NCBI GenBank assembly: GCA_046295175.1
Contig: JBKBNY010000002.1
Coordinates: 62,001 to 126,000 of the forward strand
DNA length: 64,000 nucleotides
Direction of reading: 5' to 3'
Source of the DNA: JALOLV01 sp046295175
GTDB lineage: Bacteria; Bacteroidota; Bacteroidia; Cytophagales; Spirosomataceae
The notes under the pieces are model-generated. The model made no database searches, was not told where the DNA came from, and saw only the letters and a program-made list of their open reading frames with translations. Made by a program: the position numbers and the translations under genes. Shown here in pieces: positions 33,522-44,600 of this stretch. The first letter of the stretch is position 1; each line of letters begins with the position of its first letter.

Positions 33522-34385
33522 ATGAAGCCTCAGTTACTCAAAATATCGAATCCGGCCGATTACTCTTTTAATCTCTTTAATCAAGACTGTCCGTACTTCC
33601 CGACCCCGTGGCATTATCACCCAGAATACGAGATTGTGCTGATTCTTGAAGGTGATGGGAAAAAGTTTATCGGAAGTAGTATTACTGATTTTCAGCCCGG
33701 CGATTTATGTATGATTGGGTCTTATTTACCGCATTATTACAAAAATTCTCCTGAGCATTATCAGGGGAATCCGCAACTGAGGGCAAAATCAATCGTAATT
33801 CATTTTTTAGAAGAATTCATGGGCGATAAGTTTTGGGAACTACCCGAGGCACAATCCATAAAACTCCTTCTTGAACGCTCGAAACGTGGATTGCAATTTG
33901 GAGAAGAGACCTTAGCCAAAGTCGCACCAAAGATGAAAAGTTTGGTCAATCTGCAAGGTATGAGCCGCCTTACAGAAATGCTTTCGATTCTGACCATTTT
34001 TAGCGAAGCTAAAGACATTACGTTCTTAACATCGAATCCGATTTCTCTCAGAAATGAAGTTGACTCGGCTCGTATGAATAAAGTCATGGAGTTTGTGATG
34101 CAACGCTATCAAGAAGAAATTACGCTTGAGCAAGTGGCCGACCTTGCCAGTATGAGCGAGTCGGCATTTAGTAGGTATTTTAAGAAACGTACTCGCCGCA
34201 CGTTTTCTCAGTTTTTATCCGAAATCCGAATCGAACACGCTTGTAAACTGCTCATGGAAGACAAAATGAGTGTTGCCGAAATCTCTTTTGAGAGCGGATT
34301 CAATAATTTATCAAATTTTAATCGTCAATTTAAAAATCTCAAAAAAACTACCCCTTTGGCATTTAGGATGAAGTTTTTGAAATAG
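33522..34385 (+). CDS. AraC family transcriptional regulator
   Basis: The 287-aa protein has an N-terminal cupin-like sensor domain (PTPWHYHPEYEIVLILEGDG, ITDFQPGDLCMIGSYLPHYY) and a C-terminal AraC DNA-binding domain with two helix-turn-helices (ITLEQVADLASMSESAFSRY; SVAEISFESGFNNLSNFNRQ). It diverges from susC and probably senses a sugar from this locus and switches on susCD and the enzymes. That is inferred from position. Confidence 0.93.
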   Translation: MKPQLLKISNPADYSFNLFNQDCPYFPTPWHYHPEYEIVLILEGDGKKFIGSSITDFQPGDLCMIGSYLPHYYKNSPEHYQGNPQLRAKSIVIHFLEEFMGDKFWELPEAQSIKLLLERSKRGLQFGEETLAKVAPKMKSLVNLQGMSRLTEMLSILTIFSEAKDITFLTSNPISLRNEVDSARMNKVMEFVMQRYQEEITLEQVADLASMSESAFSRYFKKRTRRTFSQFLSEIRIEHACKLLMEDKMSVAEISFESGFNNLSNFNRQFKNLKKTTPLAFRMKFLK

Positions 34386-34427
34386 ATGCATGGGCGGCAT
34401 CGCTCAGTATCATTTATTAATAGTTTT

Positions 34428-35150
34428 ATGAAAGCATTTCACGTAGTTTACGAAGATAACCATTTAATAATCGTCAATAAAGCCGCTGGGATACTGGTAC
34501 AACCCGACGAAACCCGCGACAAAACATTGAGCGATTACGTAAAAGATTACATAAAAACCAAATACAACAAACCCGGCGAAGTTTTTTTAGGAACCGTCCA
34601 TCGGCTCGACCGACCAGTAAGTGGACTGGTGGTTTTTGCCAGAACCTCAAAGGCTCTCGAACGCATGAATGAGTTATTCCGCAAGAGAGATATTCAAAAG
34701 ACGTATTGGGCAGTCGTGCGTAACAAACCCGAAAAAAAGCAAGGTCGTTTGGTAAATTGGTTGGTCAAAAACGAATCTACCAATACAGTAACAGCTTATG
34801 ACCACGAGGTGGCGGGGTCGCAAAAGGCTGAATTGAATTATCGTCTTCTTGGCGAAATTAATAAACACTTCTTGATTGAGGTCAATCCGATTACGGGCCG
34901 ACCGCACCAAATACGTGTTCAGTTGGCAACGATGGGTTGCCCGATTCGAGGCGATGTCAAATACGGATTCCCACGAGCCAACAACGACGGGTCAATAAAC
35001 CTGCATGCTCGTAGGCTTTATTTTATTCATCCCGTAAAAAAAGAACCTATAATCTGCAAGGCTGGCGTACCCGAAAATGGTTTTTGGGAAGAATTCTTAG
35101 AACTTGATAAAGAAGAAGTAAAAGACGATAATCTTGATTTTATGTATTAA
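34428..35150 (+). CDS. RluA family pseudouridine synthase
   Basis: The 240-aa protein shows the RluA motif GTVHRLDRPVSGLVVFAR with catalytic Asp, plus the earlier VVYEDNHLIIVNKAAGILVQ and the later ITGRPHQIRVQLATMGCPI. There is no S4 domain. It modifies uridines in rRNA or tRNA; the target cannot be told. The ATG at 34428 (MKAFHVVYEDNH) fits the family. A longer frame begins right after the AraC stop and looks unconserved. Confidence 0.93.
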   Translation: MKAFHVVYEDNHLIIVNKAAGILVQPDETRDKTLSDYVKDYIKTKYNKPGEVFLGTVHRLDRPVSGLVVFARTSKALERMNELFRKRDIQKTYWAVVRNKPEKKQGRLVNWLVKNESTNTVTAYDHEVAGSQKAELNYRLLGEINKHFLIEVNPITGRPHQIRVQLATMGCPIRGDVKYGFPRANNDGSINLHARRLYFIHPVKKEPIICKAGVPENGFWEEFLELDKEEVKDDNLDFMY

Positions 35151-35151
35151 T

Positions 35152-35184
35152 AAAAAAGGAATCCCTTTTGTGGATTCCTTTTTT
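35152..35184. terminator. Bidirectional terminator between RluA and LytTR genes
   Basis: AAAAAAGGAATCC and GGATTCCTTTTTT form a 13-bp perfect stem with a 7-base loop. It has T tracts in both directions and lies at both stop codons of the convergent genes. Confidence 0.9.
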
Positions 35185-35521
35185 AAATAGTCCGCTGGTT
35201 AATTCTTTTAGAAAAAGCCAATACCTTTCGGCGAGATATATGGATTTCTACATCATTGCTCATCATAATTTGGGCCTGCTGCTCTTCGTGCAAGAATCTC
35301 GAAACGTGTTTCAAATTAACAATATAAGACTTGTTGGGTCGAAAGAAACCTTCATTGGCAAATCTATTCTCTAATTTACCGAGATTAGTGGCTACAATTT
35401 TCGATTTCCCGTCTGTAAAGAATACCCTTGTATAATTAATATCGGCTTGTAAAAAGATAATTTCTTCGGGGTTAACATTAAGTCTTCCACCAACATGCAC
35501 GGTTTTGAAGGTAGGTGTCAT
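35183..35521 (-). CDS. Small LytTR-type DNA-binding protein
   Basis: The 112-aa protein is one LytTR domain: EEIIFLQADINYTRVFFTDG, LGKLENRF..EGFFRPNKSYIVNLKHVSRF and VEIHISRRKVLAFSKRI. No receiver domain is present, so it is a stand-alone DNA-binding protein; such forms exist in Cytophagales. The ATG at 35521 is preferred to a GTG 3 codons upstream. It is read in the same direction as, and downstream of, nothing else: the big adhesin gene is on its other side in the same direction, separated by a terminator. It may regulate that adhesin. Confidence 0.85.
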   Translation of the reverse strand: MTPTFKTVHVGGRLNVNPEEIIFLQADINYTRVFFTDGKSKIVATNLGKLENRFANEGFFRPNKSYIVNLKHVSRFLHEEQQAQIMMSNDVEIHISRRKVLAFSKRINQRTI

Positions 35522-35580
35522 AGTAATCACGGCTTTAATAGTTGGTTAATTTATATTTGGAAATTTGTAGTGTAGAAATA

Positions 35581-35615
35581 AAAGCCCGATAGAATAAACT
35601 ATCTTATCGGGCTTT
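35581..35615 (-). terminator. Terminator after the giant adhesin gene
   Basis: AAAGCCCGATA and TATCGGGCTTT form an 11-bp perfect stem with a 13-base loop. On the minus strand TTATTTCT follows. It starts 6 bases beyond the stop codon at 35622. Confidence 0.85.
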
Positions 35616-35621
35616 CATAAA

Positions 35622-38600
35622 TTAATTTCTATTATTACAGCCTTTTATTTCGGCATTGAACACAGTACCCGATTTTACTTCAAATCCAGGTTGCAACAAA
35701 ATCTGATTGCCTGCTTCATAATTAACTTTTGCAGGACTATTCACTTTGTTAGTTGCATTAATCTGGTAAACCGCTTTCTTAGTCTTATCAGCTGAGTAAT
35801 CATTTGCCGGACTCGCCTGATTCAAAATATACGGCCTAATCGTTATAGTACTTGGGTTCATATTACTGTTTGTAGCATTGGTAGCCAATACTCTTATCAG
35901 ATAATTCTCGCCGTCAGGTGTATTCAATGGGATTGTACACGGTACACTTCCAGCTGTTGCCGAAGTACCTATCGTAACAGCGTTTGCGAAGTCTCCATTA
36001 GCATCAGATAATTGTATCAAGAACTGATTACTTGGGTTAAATGTGCCGGTGGTTGTAAAATCAACTGTTACCGAATTGCCCGCACAGAATTCCGTTCCTT
36101 TATAAGTTGGCATATTGATAACTGCCATATTGCCAACAATAGTAAACATGATTTCTCGTTTAGGGAATGTAACTGTACCACCTTTATTATCCTGACTGTA
36201 ACCTGTTACTGCCAAGGTATAATTGCCCGGAGGTAACGTTCGACCAAATACATTGAGGCCTGAGTTGTCGAATAAAGCAAATGGTTCAATGTTTTGAATA
36301 ATATTCCAGTTGAATCCGCCGCCTTGGAGATTCATTTCAACACTTTCTATTACTACACTACTACAAATTGGTGTTACTAATATAGATGTCGGGAAGGATT
36401 CTTGATTGATAACCATTCCATTTTGCATGTTGTACATCGCTTGGTAAGGGTTACCCGCCTTCACATACGTGAAATCCATTAATTGAACACATGGGTCAAC
36501 ACCTGTCACTGTTACACTTGTCGTGGCAGTATTACTGCATGGGCCGTTTGTAATCGTGGCAGTATAAACTCCCGACATATTCAACGTTGCATTATTGCGA
36601 GTTACAATAGCACCGGTTGCCGTGAAACCATTCGGACCATTCCAAGAATAAATATTTCCTCCTGTACCAACAAGCGTAATCGTTTGATTTGTCTGATAAG
36701 GTCCAGTATTAGTAGCTGAAACATTCAGTGGGTTGATAACAACCTCAACCGTAGCGGTAGAAGTACATCCACTTAAATTTGTAACTGTCAACGAATAAAC
36801 TCCCGCATTAGCAGTAGTTGTTACACCGATAGAAGGATTTTGCAAAGATGATGTAAACGAATTCGGACCCGACCAGTTGTAAACAGTTCCCCCTGCCTCA
36901 GATGTTAGGTTTAGAGCAGCACCCTCACAAAGTGGCGAATTGCTACCGACTCCTGGATTTGGCAGGACAAATATTGTCACACTCGTCGTTGCACTCGCAC
37001 TACAACCGTTTGAATTCACAACCGTCAACGTGTAAACTCCATTCGCGACCGTTGTAACATTGCTGATACTTGGGGCTTGTATTGACGAACTAAATGAATT
37101 TGGTCCAATCCATGCGTAGCTCGTCATGCCTGATACCGAGTTGAAGCTCAATGTCGTACCCGCACACTTAGGTGAATCACTCGTTGGGTTTGGTACTGGT
37201 AAGGCATTTATTGTCACACTCGTCGTTGCACTTGCACTACAACCATTTGAATTCACAACCGTCAAAGTATATACTCCATTCGCTGCCGTTGTAACATTAC
37301 TGATACTTGGTGTTTGTATTGATGAACTGAAAGAGTTCGGTCCACTCCATGCGTAACTCGTCATACCTGATACCGAATTGAAACTCAACGTTGTCCCCAC
37401 ACACTTAGGCGAATCACTCGTTGGGTTTGGTACCGGTAAGGCATTTATTGTTACACTTGTCGTTGCACTTGCACTACAACCGTTTGAGTTAACAACCGTC
37501 AAAGTATATACTCCATTCGCTGCTGTTGTAACATTGCTGATACTTGGCGTTTGTATTGACGAACTAAATGAATTTGGTCCACTCCATGCGTAACTCGTCA
37601 TGCCCGATACTGAATTAAACGATAACGTCGTACCAGCACATTTCGGTGAATCATTCGTCGGATTCGGTACTGGTAAAGTATTTATTGTCACACTCGTCGT
37701 TGCACTTGCACTACAGCCGTTTGAGTTTGTTACTGTCAAGGTGTAAACTCCATTCGCGGCCGTTGTTACATTGCTGATACTTGGCGTTTGTATTGATGAA
37801 CTGAACGAATTTGGTCCACTCCATGCGTAGCTCGTCATGCCCGATACCGAATTGAAGCTCAACGTTGTCCCCACACACTTAGGTGAATCACTCGTTGGGT
37901 TTGGTACTGGTAGTGGGTTGATTGTCACACTCGTCGTCGCACTTGCACTACAGCCGTTTGAGTTTGTTACTGTCAAGGTGTAAACTCCATTCGCGGCCGT
38001 TGTTACATTGCTGATACTTGGCGTTTGTATTGACGAACTAAATGAATTTGGTCCACTCCATGCGTAACTCGTCATGCCTGATACCGAATTGAAACTCAAT
38101 GTTGTTCCCACACACTTAGGTGAATCACTCGTTGGGTTTGGTACTGGTAAGGCATTTATTGTTACACTTGTCGTTGCACTTGCACTACAACCGTTTGAGT
38201 TTGTAACCGTCAAAGTATATACTCCATTCGCTGCTGTTGTAACATTGCTGATACTTGGTGTTTGTATTGATGAACTGAACGAATTTGGTCCACTCCATGC
38301 GTAGCTCGTCATGCCCGATACTGAATTAAACGATAACGTCGTACCAGCACATTTCGGTGAATCATTCGTCGGATTCGGTACTGGTAAAGTATTTATTGTC
38401 ACACTCGTCGTTGCACTTGCACTACAGCCGTTTGAGTTTGTTACTGTCAAGGTGTAAACTCCATTCGCGGCCGTTGTTACATTGCTGATACTTGGCGTTT
38501 GTATTGATGAACTGAACGAATTTGGTCCACTCCATGCGTAGCTCGTCATGCCCGATACCGAATTGAAGCTCAACGTTGTCCCCACACACTTAGGTGAATC

Positions 38601-41600
38601 ACTCGTTGGGTTTGGTACTGGTAGTGGGTTGATTGTCACACTCGTCGTCGCACTTGCACTACAGCCGTTTGAGTTTGTTACTGTCAAGGTGTAAACTCCA
38701 TTCGCGGCCGTTGTTACATTGCTGATACTTGGCGTTTGTATTGACGAACTAAATGAATTTGGTCCACTCCATGCGTAACTCGTCATGCCTGATACTGAAT
38801 TGAAACTCAACGTTGTCCCCACACACTTAGGTGAATCACTCGTTGGGTTTGGCACTGGTAAGGCATTTATTGTTACACTTGTCGTCGCACTCGCACTACA
38901 GCCATCTGAGTTTGTAACCGTCAAGGTATATACTCCGTTCGCCGCTGTTGTAACATTGCTGATACTTGGCGTTTGTATTGATGAACTGAACGAATTTGGC
39001 CCACTCCATGCGTAACTCGTCATACCCGATACCGAATTGAAACTCAATGTTGTTCCCACACACTTAGGTGAATCATTCGTCGGATTCGGTACTGGTAAAG
39101 TATTTATTGTCACACTCGTCGTTGCACTTGCACTACAGCCGTTTGAGTTTGTAACAGTCAAAGTGTAAACTCCATTCGCGGCCGTTGTTACATTGCTGAT
39201 ACTTGGCGTTTGTATTGATGAACTGAACGAATTTGGTCCACTCCATGCGTAGCTCGTCATGCCAGATACCGAATTGAAACTCAACGTTGTCCCCACACAC
39301 TTAGGTGAATCACTCGTTGGGTTTGGCACTGGTAAGGCATTTATTGTTACACTTGTCGTCGCACTCGCACTACAGCCATCTGAGTTTGTAACCGTCAAGG
39401 TATATACTCCATTCGCTACCGTCGTTACATTACTGATGCTTGGATTCTGCTCAGTTGAGCTAAATGAGTTTGGTCCCGACCATAGATAACTTGCTGATTT
39501 GGATGAACTTAAATTTAATGTATTATTTGCACAAATCGGAGTATTATTGGAAGGATTTGCTGATGGTAAAGAATTGACTGTAACTGCCGTTGTTGCTGTT
39601 GCAGTACACCCATTACCATCAGTAACAGTAACCGAATACGTTCCGCCAGTTGTCACATTAGTTATGATAGGATTTTGAATTGACGAACTAAATCCATTTG
39701 GGCCTGTCCAAGAGTAATTTGTACCTCCTGAACTACTAAGATTAACTGAATTCCCCGAACAAATTGGTGAATTACTTGATGCTGATACTGTTGGGGTTGG
39801 ATTTACAGTAATTGTAAATGTTTGTGGAGGACCAGTACAAATCAATGAAGCACTGTATGTAATAGTTACCGAACCATCGCCAGTATTTACACCAGCAGTA
39901 GTTGAAGATGCTGTTAGGCTACCTAAATAACTTGAACCACCAGCACCACTTTGCCCTACAAAGTTCCCATTGTATGTACCATTATTACCCGAAAGACCTC
40001 CACCAATTGCCCCGGTTGAACCAGTTGAATTACCCGCTTGGTTGGAAGATAATTCAGCACCACCATTTCCACCGATTCCCAAAACTCCTTCCCCGCCATT
40101 GTTAGCAGGTGCAGCAGTTGTATAGGTAGAAACCCCACCAGTTCCTCCGCTTGTTTGAGTTCCGCCTGTTGGGAGGTTACCTGGGGTCGATCCTGGCCAT
40201 GCGGCTCCACCACCACCACCGTAGTAGCCACCACCACCACCACCGCCGGTTCCTCTTCCACAAGCTGCCACTCTATTTCCGCCAGCACCACCACCACCGC
40301 CTGCTACAATTACTCTATTAGTTAAATCAGTACCACCCAATCGAATATCAGATGCACCACCTCCATTGCCACCAACCGCACTTGTACAAGTTGAAGAGCC
40401 TGCTGTACCGCCACCATTATAACCATTTTGTCCTCCGACATATATATTTAAAGTTTGACCGGGGGTAACGGCTAATTTACCAGTTGCGAGACCTCCTAAG
40501 CCACCTAAAACTCCTACTTGATTACTACCACCTTGAGCACCCTTTGCTGTAATATCTATCTCAGTTACCCCTGCAGGCACGACAAATGTTTGAAGGTTTC
40601 CGGTGTAATTAAATGTTTGTGTAATAGGGGTAGATGAGGATAGCGAAATTACTGATGGGGTTACTTCAATAGTAGAAGTAATTGGAGCATTTGTCGTGTT
40701 TGTTGCTACAAATGATGCAATATTTCCTGTACCACTGGATGCTAAACCTATGGCACTATTTGAATTTGTCCAGTTATAAACAGTATTTTGGTTGTTCCCA
40801 GTAAAATTAATTGCTGTTGTTGTCGCACCGTTGCACAATATTTGGTTTCCTACTGAACTAACCGTTGGCAAGTCAAAAACAGTTATAGAAGTTGTAGCGG
40901 TAGTAGTTCCACCACCACTTGTAGTAACCACAACAGTATATACACCATTCAAACTACTTGTTGCATTAGTGAATGAGGGATTCTGAGAAGTAGAAGTAAA
41001 TGAATTTGGCCCATTCCAGAAATAACCTACCCCTCCTGTTGCACTTAAATTTAGTGAACTTCCACTACAAATCGGCGAGTTGTTACTCGCAGAGGCCTCA
41101 GTTACTTCTACCACAGTGGATGCTGTTGCCGAACAACCATTATTTGTAACAGTTACTGAATAAACCCCCGAAGCAACTGTCGTAACACTACTTATACTTG
41201 GATTTTGAAGTGACGAAGTAAATGAATTAGGACCTGCCCAAGCGTAAGTTCCGCCACCTGAACTACCGAGATTGAGTGTGCCTCCTACATTCACTGGCGA
41301 ATTACTGCTTGGATTCGGTACTGGTAAGGTGTTTATCGTTACACTCGTCGTTGCACTTGCACTACAACCGTTTGAATTCACAACCGTCAAGGTATATATT
41401 CCATTCGCTGCCGTTGTAACATTGCTGATACTTGGCGTTTGTATTGATGAACTAAATGAATTTGGTCCACTCCATGCATAACTCGTCATACCCGATACCG
41501 AATTGAAGCTCAATGTTGTTCCCACACACTTAGGTGAATCACTCGTTGGGTTTGGTACTGGTAAGGCATTTATTGTTACACTCGTCGTCGCACTTGCACT

Positions 41601-44600
41601 ACAACCAGCACCATCGGTTACAGTAAGTATATATAACCCATTTGCCAATGATGTTACATTATTAATCTGTGGGTTCTGCAAACTCGAACTAAAACTATTT
41701 GGCCCAGTCCATAGATAATTACCAGTTCCTGTACCTGTTAATTGCAAATTACCATTGACACAAACTGGAGTATTGCTACTTGCTGTTGCTGATGGTGATT
41801 CATTTACAGTAACCGATGTAGTTGCTGTTGCACTACAACCACCTACTAATACTGTCAAACTATATACTTGATTCCCGGCGGTTGTCGGAGTGGCGGTAGT
41901 AGTATTAGAATTTACTAATGTGATACCATTGCCCGACCATGTATAGGTTGTTGCACTTGCTGCGGCACTTAAGTTGAGAGTACCATTTTTACAAACAGGA
42001 TTAGGTGTAGCAGTAATAGCTGCATCCGGATTCGGAGCTCCAACACCACTGACATTAAATGTATAAGGGTTTTCATCAGAATCATTATTGGGAATCGAAA
42101 CTACCGCAGTATGAGTTCCGATTGCCGAAGGGTCAAAAACAACCGTAAATGTACTTGAACCACTTGAGGCGATAGTGCCACTTGGTTGGGTCTGGATACT
42201 AAAGTGAGTATTGGGGCTTACTGTTACCGTTCCGACAGTCATTGAACCTATGGTAGCCAAATTTTTGACGGTATAGGTCTTACTCACGGTTCCGCCAGTA
42301 ATACATGTACTACCAAAGGCTGTGTTATTTCCGGTTGCGGGGCTATTTCCACCACCCGATGTAATACCATTATTTGAAGCATCCACAACATCAATTTCAG
42401 GTAATAAATCAACTATCTCAAACCTGAAATTATCTATAGCTACATAATTGACTCCTGAAACAATCAACATTTCGAGCGAAGATAAAACCTGCCCTTCTAA
42501 TGGTGTACCTACAAAAGAAATATTTTGTTGCCAACCAGCACCCGAGTTATTCGTTGGAGTTATTGTTTTATTTACCTGAACAGTCCCACCAGCATAAAGA
42601 GTACCCTTAAATGTTACAACGCCTGTTGCAAAGTTATTTCCATCATCATTTGAGGTCCAGCCATCTACCGAAAGCAATTTAAACCCTTTATTTGAAGTAG
42701 TTGCAGTAACACTACCAACGCTACCCGAACTTGCTCCATTATTTACCCCTGTATCTAAAAAGAAATTTGAAGAACCGCTACCAAAGTTAGTAGAATTACG
42801 AACTCTTAAATTACCTGATGACGAAAATGCAAGGCCATTTTGTGCGAATGTTGTAGCATTATTTGTTTCATCTTCGTAGGTTTCTACAGCTGATTCGTCA
42901 TCTAATATAGTTCCGATTCCAATTGCATCTAATATCTGTGTACCATTAGTAGCATTAGAAAGCGTCATCTGAAAGGTTTCGTTAGGCTCTGCTACATTAT
43001 CACGATTTATTTGAACCGTTACAGTCTGAGATGATGCTCCTCCGTTGGTAAAATTAATTGTGGTTGTCGGAAAAGTCGCCGCAAAATCGCTTGCATCTGT
43101 TGTGACATTTGACAAAGAAACATCTACCGAAAAGGCCGATGTACTTACATTTCTTGAAATAGTAAATACAGCATTTGTATTACCAGCCCCAGTACCCTCA
43201 ATAATAGAAAAATCACTAATAGAAACCTGCGGTGTTACGATTGTGCCAGTTCCAAATCTAAAGTTATCTAAAGCTACATAATTAAGGCCAGTACCTATTG
43301 TAACAGATATTGATATCAGTTGAACGCCCGCTAAGGGTGTTCCTGTAAAATTGACTGTACCATAGGTCTGTCCTGACGACGTTACTGATGCGGTATGAGA
43401 AACCGTACCCGTGTTATCTGCTTTTGTCCCGACAAATGTTATACTACCGTTGGTACCAGAAGTCCCGTCATTAGCAGATGGAAGAACATCTATCGAAACT
43501 ATATTAAACGATGTAGAAGGTGTTGTAATACCAAATGTACCAACCGCAGTATTGGCAGTATTTCCGCCGTTTCCTATACCAGTATCCAAAGCTTTGACAC
43601 TATTTGAGCCGCCCGAACCAGCTACTCTGAATGACCCTGTACTCGAAAAATTAAATCCATTTTGAGAGAAATTCTGGCTACTTGTAGTTTCGGTTTCAAA
43701 TGTTTCTAAGACCCCATCATCATCTAAAATTGTGCCTAATCCTGTTGCTCCTTGAATAGAGCCATTGACAGGCGATGATAAATTTACACTGAATGTTTCG
43801 TCTGGTTCTACTGTAGTTTCTCCACTTACAGTAACCGCAACGGTTTTTGTAGATTCGCCGTCGGCAAAATTTACAACCTGGTTGGTAATAGCTGTGTAAT
43901 CGTTACCGGCAGTAGCCGAAATATCTGCAGTATTCACTGTAACTGAGCCTGTTCCGCTACTGCTGTTACGGCTGACAGTAAAGTTAAACAAAGTTGTGCC
44001 ACTGTTTCCTTCAGCTTGGCTCACACTGTTGATACTGTATTGAGTCGAAGCTACGGCGGCTGTTGAGAAATTGATTTTGTCTAATTCTATGTAGTTTAGA
44101 CTACTTCCGAGAGTAATCCGTAAGCTAACAATCTGTGCATTTAGTAAATTCCCTGTGAATGTAATGTTGTTTACTACATTACCAGTATTTGGAATATTTA
44201 CCGTCTCTGTCAATGTAGAACCCGTGGGAGTAGTCCCAATAAAAGTAACATTTCCGGATGCTTGGCTGTTACCCCCATTTGATGATACCCAAGCAGAAAA
44301 CGAATTAATTCTGAAAGATGTACTTGGGGTTGTAATAGAAATAGGCCCTAAATTAGCCTCGTTGGCACTTACTGCACCCGGCTGAGATTCTAAATATGAG
44401 CAAGTGTTATCAGCTCCAAAAGTACTATTGGTTCTAACTCTGAGTTTATTTGTTGTCGAAAAACTCACTCCACTTTGCGAAAATGTTAGCGATGTGGCAG
44501 TGTTAGTATTTTCGCACGGAACATCATCCTCAAAGTTTTCGGTAACGTTAGACACAATAACTTGCCCTACCGCCCTAAAATTCATCAAAATCATGACGGA

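Noticed and set aside
36973..39342. CRISPR-like array
   Set aside because: The 237-bp units are contiguous coding repeats in one long frame without spacers.
37126..41718. Repeated 71-76 codon open frames on the plus strand inside the adhesin gene
   Set aside because: They recur every 237 bp because the minus-strand repeat recurs. They have no start context, and the minus-strand protein explains the region fully.
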